64,000 nucleotides of DNA from Anoplopoma fimbria (lineage: Eukaryota; Chordata; Actinopteri; Perciformes; Anoplopomatidae), in contig NC_072467.1 of the NCBI RefSeq assembly GCF_027596085.1, positions 4,161,861-4,225,860 on the forward strand, given 5' to 3'. A model generated the notes under the pieces. It did not search any database. It was given only the letters and a program-made list of their open reading frames with translations, and was not told the DNA's origin. The position numbers were made by a program, and so were the translations under genes. Positions within the stretch are counted from its first letter, which is position 1, and each line of letters starts with the position of its first letter. Below, piece by piece: positions 1 to 12,569 of this stretch.

Positions 1-800
1 ACATAATAATCATAATATCAATGGCAGTTTGGCAAGGAATTAGAGTTTTTAACACCACTATGTTTGGCAGTCAAGTGTTGAGACAATACAACATCATAAT
101 CATTGTTCCTTCATTTATACTGAAGGGTACCCAGATATTTTAAAAGGAGGCTTAGAAAAAAGTTGTTTACATCTTTTTTTCCTCTTTTTCTTCTCTCCAA
201 CACCTTGTTTTTATTGTTTGAATGTACGTGCTTTTGTTTTGCAGCTTACTTTTTTACTGACTGAAAGCTACTCATAACTTAATGGTAAATTAATAAATGT
301 GTCTCTCCCTCTGATGTTTCACTGTGGCCTCCATCTATTTCTGTCTCTTGTTTTTGGCCCATCTCTCCTTGTTGATTTAAGACTAATGATCCCTGATTGA
401 GCATTGAAGTAAATATGAAGACAAACGCAAAGACGTGCTCTCACACTCATGCAAGTTTGCACACAGTGGCATCAGTAAAATAAAGTGTGGCAGTATCTAG
501 CCAGCAGTGATGTGTAAGGTTAATGTGATTTACTCAGAGCTTACCACCCAGAGACATTTTATCTGATTCTGCGACTTCTTACAGTAGAGCACTGCATAGT
601 GACACATTCGCACACAGTACGCACCAATGGCTCCATTTAAAAGCCTGATCTGATGCCTTTGCATATCCAGGTGATATGCCATAGAAGATTTCAAGAAGTT
701 ACATTTTTTATTTTAAGTCTCCTACATGAACTGTCAAAAAAACTCAAGGGACTGTTCTGTCAATTAAACCAGTGTCCAGCCACCCACACATAGACACAGT

Positions 801-801
<1 letters not shown>
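1..801. other. Non-coding, no gene seen
   Basis: AT-rich sequence with T-rich runs near 170-200. No open frame of coding quality and no recognisable RNA gene. Confidence 0.6.

Positions 802-884
<83 letters not shown>
802..884 (+). repeat. (CA)n microsatellite
   Basis: About 83 bases of uninterrupted CA dinucleotide repeat, followed by a short imperfect CATACACACA tail. Confidence 0.97.
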
Positions 885-889
<5 letters not shown>

Positions 890-3800
890 ACATCATTCCT
901 CCCTTAATTCTCACTCTCTCCCTGCTCTGTGTTAGACAGATGCGTCAGTGAGAAAATAATGGAGCGCAGAGGCATATGAGTGAGTCCTGAGATGACAGAG
1001 AGCCTGGCGTCCCCAAATCCCCCTCTACTGCACCATGGCTCTTTGTCACGGTATAATCCTTCCTCACTTGCTGAGAGGCCAAAAAGGAGATTCAGAGAGA
1101 GTGAGAGGCAAGAAGAAGACAAGTAATAAAAAATGTATATTACCAGATATATAGGTGGTATGATCAATAAATGGCAGAGGTAGTTAAAAGAAGAATGGAG
1201 AATGAATTTAAAGACGATAAGAAATATGCTGGGAGGGAGTCGCTAAAAGAAAAACAGCTTGAAGTAAAGGGTATGACTCAGCTGCATTGGCAATTAGGAA
1301 TAGGAGGAATTCTTAGAATTCAGATTATAGAAAGGCATTTAGAAACTGCGAGACAGAGCGAGAGAGCAAGGGACAGCGAGAACAGAGAGAGTCAGTGGCC
1401 GCTGTGTATGGGTAGAAGAAGAAGAGCGGACGAGAGAGAGGGAGGGAAAGACTAAGACAATTAGCTCATTTCAGTTGTCAGAGCCAAACCAGAGTGTTTT
1501 GAAGTGATAAGGTAGTGAATGTGCAGCACAGGCAGAAGCGAAACAACTGCATCTTCTCATCCCCCTATTAATACCACTGATACGCCGTTGAACACTCTTG
1601 TTTCCAACTTAGTCATTTCTAAGCAAATCCACACATACACACACCCAGACACACTGGCCTGGAGCACATTTGCCAGTGCTAATGGTCTGCGTAATTCAAA
1701 CACAACAGAATTAGTGTTGGAATAAAAACACATTTATGCCCCCCATGTTTACTAGCAGTTTATTTCCAAGGCGATAGTTTGAATTTGTGAGAGTGATTTG
1801 GAGGGTAATCTTCTGTGAATTGAGATGAATACCTCTCCTAAGACCACATCATTTTCCTGCATACAGTATAAAACCTGCGCTAAAGTTTGTTCCCTCTCAT
1901 TCATACTTTCTCTATGTGGTGCATAAATTGGGCTCCTATATATGGTCAGGTACAGAAGCATAATTGCCATTTGTGTGGTTTCAATTCCTGACAGTCTGTG
2001 TGATTGAGTTATTTTATTGTTTCACTGAAGGAACAAGCCAACACATACAAACATACACAGAAACACGTGTGTGTACTGCACAATGCTGATAGACATTTAT
2101 TCTGTTGCCATACTTACTGAACAAGGTTACAGTCAGAGCTGTTGGCTGCTTTGTTTATGTGAAGAATAGCTCGCTATGATTGAAAACAGATGACAAATAG
2201 ATGACGCATTGTGTCATATTTTGTTCATCATGCTACTCAACCAATCACACGTGATCTGTTGTCAAGGCAGCACATTAAATCCCACAGCAGAGTAATCAAC
2301 TAGCTAGTTTAGTAAAATAGTTTGTTGAAGGTCAGAGATGCACTTTTCTCTGCAGCCGCACTCAAAGCCGCTAAAATAACAAAACACAGCCTTAACAAAC
2401 CCTAGAAAGTTGTTTTCTTCTACCACTGCTCTACTGCTCTTCTCTGTCTTCAAAAACTGGAAAGAAATACTGGTCAAAACCCTAAAACACAAGTCAGATG
2501 GGTGGACTCACTCTACCAAACCTAAAACTATACTTTTGGCAAGCATAATTGGTTGTTTTGATTACCAAAATTTGATTGTTGGACATTGAAAGATTAAAAT
2601 GTGAGATTTAAATCCAACATTTACCATCTTTGAATCCTTTGAGATCAGACAAAGCACATATATGGACAATAAACACTGTTCATATGTTGCGATAAAAAAA
2701 ATAACTTACTCATCTCTTATCAACCATAACAACAATCAAATCCTTACCCGATTTTGCACCACAACAAATAAATATTTATATTGTAAGGAATGCAGGTCAA
2801 ACAATTTTGGGTATTGGCTGAAGGTAAATTATAACATTATCATGATGTGTTCAAATGTAATCTTGTAAAATGTAGGTTTAGTGAGACACTTAAATAAATA
2901 CATTGAAGGAGATGATTTTAGAGTAATATAAAATACATATAAGAGATGAATTATGACCTGTTTAACTTCTTTACACTGGATCTAAGCAACTTACAATACG
3001 TCATTAAAACTAATAATAACAAGATTTTTTTAATCAATAAAAAGTACAAGATTTTATTATCATTTTAATTGTGCATTTTCATGCTTTATCATCAAACTTT
3101 AGATGACTATAACAAAGTAAAAGGAAAATATTTTGGATTTTTGATTGTTTACTTCAGATTATCTGTTGCAACCCTACTCTTGTGGCAATGGTGCGCAACA
3201 CCAAACACTCAAAATATTCAATGTACTTCCCTGCTGAGAGAGAAGAAAAGGAACATTTCTGATATTTTCCCACAGATCTTTCATTCCTTCCTTTTACTAA
3301 TGAAAACAATTAACAATACATTAAAAAACATCTTGACATTATAATTGACAGCAAAAAGTGATGAACATCAAATAGCATGTTTGAAAACATCAATGTTGAT
3401 CTCCTATGCACCAATAAAGTGTAAGGTTAACTTAATTATTAGTAGGAAGCATCTGCTGTCTTAAAGAAGGCAAAGAGCATCGGGTTTTTGACTATTTATT
3501 ACCTCAAATGGCATTAATTTGCCTCAACTGAAGCTTTATTTAAGAAGGAAGGCCTTAATCTTAAGAAGGTTATTGTGATATGTCTGCAGGGAGTTTTATT
3601 TTTCATTAACATGAGCTTCACACAGAGAAGGCAAAAGTCAAAGTGCAATAGATCCAAATAAATGAATCTGTGTCTTCGACTGTAGTACCCATAATATTGC
3701 ATTGCAGTGTACAGATGAAAGTAATGATTTGGATATGAAGTTGTGCTAAATTATCCATTCAAGCCATTATAGCGCAGGTATCAGTTGTAATTATAAGATT

Positions 3801-4977
3801 ATTGGCTTTTATTTGAGAAATAATAGTTGCTGAAATTTCCTGTCTAGTAGCTTTCAGTTCAACCTCTTTAAATATCGGCAACAATTTTGTTGAAATGATA
3901 TTTGTGCCATTTGATCTTATCTTTTGTTTGCAACACACCATTTAGGTCTGTAGAAGAGCAAACCAAGTGTTTTGTATTTATTTTATATTATTACAGTCAC
4001 TTATCTCCTATGTTCTTCGTGACTCTTGGCACATACGGTCTAAAGATATTTTAAAGTGTGCCTTTAAAAATGTTCCCAAGGAAAACAGATGAAAAATAGA
4101 ACATTGGGGGACATTCACACATTTCATCCTTTTTTCCCAAGGTGAAAATCAAATCAAATAAATTACACAAAACGCATTTTGCTTTAGTACCTTTTCCATA
4201 TTGATATAAAAAAAGAAAGAGTAAGGTGTGTGCAATTACTACAAAAACAGTGGATGTTGCAGGTTTGTGTAGATACTTTTAAGCATTATAAGAAATCCAT
4301 ATTGTGGTGTACATCTCACCCATTCAATTGATCCCTGTTTGCTGTAACTGTACATGACCAAAGCAATCTCCTTTAGGGTGAGTTTCTACTCATTCTATTT
4401 ACCAAAGATCATGGTCACAACGACAATCTTATTTTCTTAGGTCTTTGTATAGAAAGCAATCTCTGATTCAGAAGTAGAAAATGTGATTTACCTACCACAG
4501 CATCAATTGACCAGATGCAAGGATCTGGGATTTGGAGGACATTTTCAATTAACTGTCAATTTTTCTGTAGAGGATAGAAGAGTCCTAAGCCATGTGCCTG
4601 AGCTTTTCCCAGCATGCATAGGTTGACACCACAGAAACACCTTGAAGAGGTTACCAGCCGAAGGGCTAACACATGAAGAGTATCACTCCCATTCACACCT
4701 ACAAGTCATTTGGAGTGTAAAGCTCACATAGTCAGCCTGTGTTTGGACTGTGTAAGAAAACGGAAGCTCTAGGAGGAAATACGAACACAGGGAGAGCATG
4801 AAAACTGAACAAAAATTATAAGGGCAGAGGGCAAGAAAAGAATGCTACTGTGCGGTTACAGTTTTTATCTTTGCAGAAGCATTTTGTGAGTTTTGAAAAA
4901 CATATTAAATAAAATGTAATGTAATTTTCATGTAAAATATGTGCACAACTTGAATGACTCACCTTTACAGTACTTCC
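885..4977. other. Non-coding, no gene seen
   Basis: This has short open frames only. The frame at 1171-1455 is Lys/Arg/Glu-rich because the DNA there is purine-rich, and it resembles no family I know. From 2500 to 4500 the sequence is strongly AT-rich. Confidence 0.6.
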
Positions 4978-5030
4978 TGTAAGTCGCTTTGGATAAAAGC
5001 ATCTGCTAAATGACTGTAATGTAATGTACA
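4978..5030 (+). mobile_element. Orphan UnaL2-type SINE/LINE 3' tail
   Basis: The segment holds GTCGCTTTGGATAAAAGC, a stem with a GGATA loop, followed by TCTGCTAAATGACTGTAATGT-type sequence and TGTAA-type repeats. This matches the conserved 3' end used by fish UnaL2-clade LINEs and the SINEs they mobilise. No A/B-box head is visible upstream, so only the tail remains or the copy was 5' truncated. Confidence 0.7.
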
Positions 5031-8000
5031 GTACATCTTGGGGTCTCATGTCTTGTCAGACCACTTGTACTTACTGTTCAAGCATAATTTAACTATTAGG
5101 GTATATTGTAACTTGTGCACTGAGTTTGTGGGAATGACCAAAATGATCTGTTATTTGTTTCACTAATTAATTTACAGTCATTATTGTTATGTGTAATGTG
5201 TTTTCCTTGAAAGCGGATGTGTGATACATGATGTGATTCTTACCTTTTTTTAACATTATTCTTCATGTCTTAAAAACAAAATAGCAAATCACCTATACTT
5301 ATTCATGGGATAAATGTTCTGAAGAAGGCCATGGGATACTGCAAAAAGCTTCCGAAACAGAATGTGAACCTTTAGTTAAGAACCTCGTCACAATAAACAT
5401 TATATAAAATAACACAACTCAACATTTAACAGTTGACCACTGTTTGCAGTGATGAAAATGATATGTAATAACTATAACTTTTCTGGACATATCTTCTATG
5501 TCATCTATGCTTTAACAAAATAACACTTTCCCACCCTACGAATGCAATTAACACATTTTTGGGGACTCATACATTTATACCATGCCTTAGTTGTTGCATG
5601 AACATAGCATGATTTTGTTAAGTTGTGAAACCCGTTAAACTTGATGAAATGCTTTTCCTCGACTGTCTCATAAGAAGCTCTGCTTTGTGTGATTGGTGAA
5701 ACTGTATAAATGATTACTTAACTTTTTCCCTTTTTCACATCACTGTGGTCTATCAACAGTATGAACTCAACACATACCAGCGAGTGAATAGGCCCATTGA
5801 GCTTTATTTGGAGTGGCTGTCTAACCAAGGTCCTCAAAGTAAATATGAATACAGTACATTCTGTCAGGGTCACAGTTAGCTCCCTATTCACACAGCTCCG
5901 TGTCTACCACAATTTCCTGAGCGGCCAATCACCATTGCACTGGAATCCTGGGGAACCATAGCAACCGTGAGGCCTTGAATGTTATTGGCAGGGTTAACGG
6001 AATGAGAGAGAAAAGAGACGGAAGTTAAGTTTAAAAGAATAAAACAACTGAATCTATGCAATGGCCAAAACTGCCAAGGAGCTGTGGCGATTTTGACAGT
6101 GAGTCTGTTGATGAAATTGCTAACTATGAACTCAAATAGAAACCGTTTAAATGGCTCATTGGCCTGATGCAGCTCACAAAGTCCCTATGTACTGTTTAAA
6201 ATGTCACGGAATTGTCTGTCTCTCTCACACACACTCTCCCTCAATTTGTCTGGGTAAGTTGGTGGTGAGTCATCCCTCTTGCCAACTGAGGAGAGAAGAC
6301 TGGTGCCAGGTACCTGAATGATAGAGTGTGATTTGTTTGTGAGGTTTGCAGTATGCTGTCTTTGTATTCACAAAGACAAAGAGATAAAGTTTATGATAAA
6401 CTGGTTTAAAGTTTTAACCTGCTAAAGGAATAGTGGAAACTACAGGGGCTTTACACAACAACACCTGTTTTATGTAATGCTGTCCAATATAACATTGCTC
6501 TAAACTGCAGCCTCAACACTACATCTTTGGGACAGTCACAACAAAATAAATCTAACATTCAAACCACATTAGTAAGTAATAAGTATTTTTTGCTGGTATC
6601 TTATATTTGTGTGTTGATTGCCAGTAATGTGTCCCTGGCAACACAAAAAACCCCTCAAAAACCTAAAGTCAGATTTGCATTTAAGAAATTAGAATATTAT
6701 ATATAAATTTTGGTCCTTGAAAATGAATGAAAATGAATGACCATTTAATTAACAGAGCAATTAAAAAAGAAACAGAGAAAAACAAAGATTTTGTGGATTT
6801 TAATTGTCTAAATTTTCGTTTTCATGACATATGTGCCACTTTCTACCAACAATCCCACAATGCAATGTGCAGCATATATGAATGCAAGAAGTAGCACTGT
6901 GTGCCTCTACATTTGTCAGCAATGATGCAAAATGATGACAAGTCCAACCACCAAAATCTCAATTTACTGGAATAATCCTTTATGAGTGAAGGAAGGATTG
7001 ATTTTAGATACAGCCAAATACAGAAATCTCCCTCATAAAACGAACAGAATGATTCTGACTTTGTCAGATGATGTTCATGTTGGACTACATGACTTTTTAT
7101 GAAGAGGGTGATTAAGAAGATTGGTTTTCAGGGTTCTTTGAACTTCAAAAAGTAGAATATATTTCAGCTTTAGCACTGGTTTGCAGAGGTGTTTCTGTTC
7201 TTTGTGTGAACCCTCTGCACAAGGATATGATAATCACCATAAATGAATAAAAGTACATTTAATTAAAGCTACGTAGCTTATCAACTGCAGTGTGAAGTGT
7301 AGCCTGTCCTTCATTGTGCATTCGTGTTTCTTTTTGAATTATTTCTTCAGTTTTGTTTTGGTTTTTGTTTGCCTCTCAGCGTGTGTTCCTGCATGAGTTC
7401 TGCTTTAACCTCCCCGGCAGTGAGTGGGAGAGGTTAAAATAACAGAACAGTGGCTGTCACTGCTATTGAGGACACTCTCTTTCGCACACCCACACACACA
7501 CACTGCACGCAAGATAGTGAGAGACGGACTGACTGACAGAGAAAGAGAACTCCAGGAACAAACTCCAGCTGCCACCCCTTATCCAGAGCTGTCCTGGTCC
7601 AAAAAGAGCACACTGGCCTACATTACAATGACACTGACATATACTGTACACTGGTATATAAATAAGACTGCGTATCTGCTTTAAGACAGCATTATGGCAG
7701 TGTCATATTGTGCAATACCACCATAGGAGAGAGTGTTTTATGTAATATTTTATTTTCTAAAGGTGTAAGTGCTTTGTATGTTTATCTTTTAACCTGCAGT
7801 GAATCAGTGCAGTAAAGTGAGGTCAGTCCCACCTTCTCCAGAGTGTGACAGAAACTGGGCATCAGCTATAATTTGTTCATACTCTCAAAGGAATCATTTT
7901 CAGCATCATTTTTTGGGAGAAGAAGGTCACTCACCTGGTGCAAACAGCCATGTTGTGAAATAAGAAACAAGCAAAGTCCGTCATGCTTCTGAGCTGTGAT

Positions 8001-11000
8001 ACACAAAGTATTAGTCTATTCCTCCTTCCTTCCGTATTTTGCTAAATTCATTCAAACAACTGTTTTGCTGTGTACTCAGATGAAATCTCTTTGCGTATTT
8101 CTTTGTTGATTATGTAAAGAAGGTGTTAAGAAAAACACCTAAAATAAAACTAATTGAAACTGCAATCATTTCTGGAGACTATTTGTAGATTTTAAGTGCA
8201 TTTATGTGCGTATGTTTATGAAGATTTGTGTTGACAATAGCAGTTACCTTTTCCCTCCCATCTATCTTAGGTGTCTTATTTTACCTAGACCCAAAATCAA
8301 GGACCAGTCTTACTGAAACCCATGCAAAATACTAATTGCTTTGAGACCTTGATTCAAGCTTATTCATGTTTTAAAATAGACATTTTCAGTGTGTTCACAT
8401 CCCATTGTTCTTGCAAACAACTTTATGTTCAATTGTTTCATTTTACTTTTATGAATGGCTAAAAATCCAAACAAAAAGAACGAGTGCTCCTTATTCTTAT
8501 TTAGAAAATATGCATTTATAATTTGTAGTAGAAGCAAAGACAAATTTAAGTTGATAGACATTTAAGAGTGTGAGCAGGTCAAGTAAAGCGCTTTAGTAAA
8601 AGAGTGCAGTCAGGTATAGGCTGACTAATCAAGCGCTGAGAGAGGGATGAGAATTGAGTCTACAGGCCATTTCTCACTTCTAAGAGGACCATGGATCATT
8701 TCTTACAATCCCTTTGTGGGCACAAAAAGGCATCAGTCAGTGGAGAAACTGTGACAGAATTGCTGAGGCCTGCCACCTGACCAACACCTCTTACTGCTGG
8801 GAACTTCATTAACAGATATGGATCTTAAGGCTCAAGGACTTGTTCCCAACAAACCCTTAACCTCATAGAACGCCGGCCGTAGAGCCTTATCCCAGCCTCT
8901 TTCCTGTTGTCTCTCTGAAGATCCTATCTATCGGAGTGAGACGTTCTATACAGTGGCAGCTTAGCTGTTCTTTTCACCTCTTCCATCCCCTGTCAATATG
9001 GATAGCAGCATGAGCCTCTGACATACTGCTTACTTTAATAAGATGCATTCCATCTTTGGCTGAATCTTTATCAGTAACCAATTGGCTGAAAATCAATAGG
9101 ATGGGGAAAAACAGGTGGGCATTAGTGAGCATGCTCCAAAGACTATGCAAATATGTGACAGCTTGCTGTGCCAAACGGATAACATGATAAAAGAGAAAGA
9201 AGGCAAAGACGAGGGCAGATTATGAGTCTGCCTAAAACACAACCTAGTTATGCTATATTGAGCGGTTTCAGTCAATGATTTTAAGTCAATTAGCGCAAGT
9301 GATAAAAGGGAGGGGACCGAGGAAGGGAGATGGCAGCAGTTATAAGACATCTTCACAGCTCATTTGCAACCAGGCAACATACAGCCAAATTCAAAGCATA
9401 TGACTGACTCAGCTGCTGGAGATAAGACGGCAGCCACCCCAGAGAACAGATTCATATTAACCCGACTGATGTTGTCAGGGAAGGACTATTGTCTGTTCCC
9501 TTGTTTTGAGAGATTAACACAATGGCCAATTCCACTCCATCCCTCAGTCTCTTCACCCTTGACACTGGAGCAGCAAACCTGAATCGACTGAATGGTTGAT
9601 AGTATTATGTTAAATCTCAACTTGCTTCCCCTTTTGACTGTATTACTGAAGAGGAAGAGGAGGAAGAAAAAATGAAGTAGTTGTCAGTGTTCTTTTATGT
9701 GGCTATAAGGCACATTAAATGCTTTACAAACAGCCAATAGCCTCGTATGAAGGCACTAGAACGGCCAGAGCCATGCTGTGCTGGGCTGGGGAAATAATAA
9801 GAGTCTGCTCTTTTGCAACCCACACATACTGTAAGAACCAAGAACACTCTCTTTTGTCAAAGCAAAGAGCAGCCATCACATTCTGGCGGTGATTGAATAT
9901 TCAGCAGTGTATTGCGCTCACATGAATAAGAAAATGAAGTAACACTTGACATAGTCACAGGAGTTCCATCTGCTTGTTGAGGCCCACCTGTACTAACACA
10001 TTGCCAGGTGTGCTGGCAGAAAACACTAACACATCTCCATCCAACCATTCAGCCCTGAAGAAACATCCAAAATGAAAATATCATCAGAGGAATTCCCTTT
10101 ATGCCTGCAATATGTTATATGCCTTAATTTGTTTATGTGTACAGCACATCCTATTTAAATAGTAAACAATACATATATTTCAAAAATAAAATAAAAACTC
10201 CTGAGAAAATTGACTCCCACTCAACCTGCATTCCAGACTGTTACATAATTGCTGTCCCTGTTTTATTTTTGCTGCACCAGAGTACCTGCTGTAATGCAGT
10301 CATCTTATTTGAATGTCAAGAGAAAATATTCACATATACTTCAATTAAATGCCATTCAGTGTCTCACAGCGCATTATTAACTGAGTCTTGATGGTACAGG
10401 AAGTTCGGCCTGGAGGTTTTAAATGAAGCCTTGGTGTTCCTGTCAACTCACCATGCTCCATAATTATCACAGGGGTCATGCTGTAATTTCCTCTTTATCC
10501 CCAAATAGCTTCAGCAGAAGCAATTTTGTATTGTGACTTAGTCATCTTAAATGACCAGTAACCTGCTGGGTTGAAAGGTATTTGTCTCAATCACCACAGA
10601 AGGAGGAGTGGTGAGTGGTTGTATGAAGGTCATCAGTATAAGGTCAAAGGTAAGGCTTTTCAGTCACCACAGAGACTCTGCGTACTTATTTATGGTAGCT
10701 GGCCTTTTAGCTGCATGCCGTCAAGATAATTCAGATTGTTCAGAAATGTACTGACACATACAGCATCTGCAGAAAATAGATAATAAGAACCCGTCTGCTG
10801 TCCCATTATTGTGTGATATATTTAGATTGTATCCTGGAAGTACTTGCATTGCCGAAGTAGTCTCTTGTCATACCTCATATCATGGTGGACCACCCACAAC
10901 TGTTTTTCTTATTATTAAAAATACTTAATATATATATACTTTTTATGCATATCTTTTTTATATTCTTTTTTATAAATGTTATGTTCTGCTAGGAACAACA

Positions 11001-12069
11001 ACCTCCAGGAAAGCATGTAAGGAAAAGAAACCCACAAACTGTAGATCTGTGGGATACATGTATTTTTTCCCCTTCACAGTCACTGAGAAATCAATGTTAA
11101 GAACTAAGCTGAGGCATCAAAGACCAACAGCCTATCTGACCTGCATAGAGCCCCACTGTGGGGTATAATGCAGCATTGTACACCAGTTACTTAAAGACCC
11201 ATTCATGCAGACACTAAGTAAATGCATAGGACCGTAAGATGGGGGTTCGGGGTAGGATACGATTTACAATACTGCCTCCAGCCTTTACGATTAAACAACT
11301 TACACACAAAGGGAAATATATTCAGAGAGAAGAAAAAACATCAGATGAAAGTGTTTCTGATTAGAGAAATACAAACCAAAGGTTTTTTTTATTTTTCATA
11401 GCCTCCTTTGTCTCTCCATAAAAATAGTGTTGCTAAACTGCTAACTGTTAAAGGAAATCAAAAGAAAGTCATGTTTCAATGTAGTCCATGGAAAAGCCCC
11501 AGTATCAGACATTCATTTGTTTTTACTTCAATCCTCTGTTTTCTTTCTCCAAAAGCAGAATGGTCAGCAAAGCCCTGTATCACTGCACCACATGTCCGTT
11601 CCTTTGAAAAAATTAGCATCGCAATGAGCCCTTGCAGAGACAAGTCAGGCAACTGCTGTAATGCATTATTAAATTAGCCCTAAACACTACACAAGCCATT
11701 AAGAAGCATGTCAAAACCTAACAGAAAAGAAATAACAGAAAATGCAACCAATAACAGAACAAAGTATTTGCAACAACTGTCATTTGTCTGCTATTTACCA
11801 GTCAAACCAGTGGGGAATCATGTGCACACTAAATAAACATGTTTAGATACGCTACAACTAAGAAGCACTGGCACTGTCAAATAAACGCAGCTTAGCTCCG
11901 GCGAACAGAGGGTTAAACCTTAGCTGCAGAAATTCACTGCAGTCCAAAAGCATTTGGCTGATAGCTACTGAACAGCACATTCTATCTGTGCCATTACGCT
12001 GCTATCCTTGGACAAATGTTTCTATCTATCTAGATTTTGCTTGTGTGTCTCTATGTCTGGAAATACCAT
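5031..12069. other. Non-coding, no gene seen; possible conserved blocks
   Basis: No coding sequence recognised. Less AT-rich, non-repetitive blocks at about 5890-6000 and 8690-8960 look like possible conserved non-coding elements, but that needs alignment. A short CA run lies at 7488-7504. Confidence 0.55.
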
Positions 12070-12075
12070 TTTATT
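12070..12075 (-). terminator. Candidate AATAAA poly(A) signal for lrrc4
   Basis: Plus-strand TTTATT reads AATAAA on the gene strand, about 495 bases past the lrrc4 stop codon. It is the nearest canonical hexamer I found. Another copy at about 11388-11393 would give a 3' UTR near 1.2 kb. The hexamer is common in AT-rich DNA, so this is only a candidate. Confidence 0.3.
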
Positions 12076-12569
12076 GCATATAATATTTGGCACAGTAAAA
12101 ACTGGAGCTTACATTTGGGGCTGTATTTAGAAACTGGTGCCTGTATAAAGATGTTTTAACTGCATCATAAATATGGTCAAAAAACAAACTAAATGCCTCT
12201 TTTCCTACAGTAGACAGAACCACCTTCTATTATCAATCACAAAAGCAATTCGGTATACTTGTCTTTTTTTAAATAGAAGTCACCAGTTATTAGAAAATAG
12301 TTTCAACTTACTTTCTTTTCTGATATAATCTGCATGTCTCACCACTGCCTGACGGTAGTTTCATTTATATATATTTGTATTTTTTTTCATATTTATATAC
12401 GTATGTATAGGCATGTACAAGAAACAAAAATCTGTCTCTGTTTTGCACTTCTGTACAAAAGAAAGTTACCGTTTTGTTCTTTGTGCATTCTATTGCATGG
12501 ACTGGTGAGCAGAGAGGTGGGGAGGAGAGGTTTGGGCTGAGTCAGAGATAGATCCAGAGGGAGCAATGC
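12076..12569 (-). other. lrrc4: Likely 3' UTR of lrrc4
   Basis: AT-rich sequence between the lrrc4 stop and the first candidate poly(A) hexamer. It contains T-rich and TATA-rich stretches near 12360-12420 and no competing gene. The extent is inferred only from the poly(A) candidate. Confidence 0.4.

Noticed and set aside
1171..1455. 94-residue Lys/Arg/Glu-rich frame
   Set aside because: Low-complexity product of purine-rich DNA with no domain or splice context.
4660..4720. Possible fragment of the RTE/Expander-like LINE
   Set aside because: Only a short likeness (CATTCACACCTACAAG) to the copy at 52.1 kb, too little to support.
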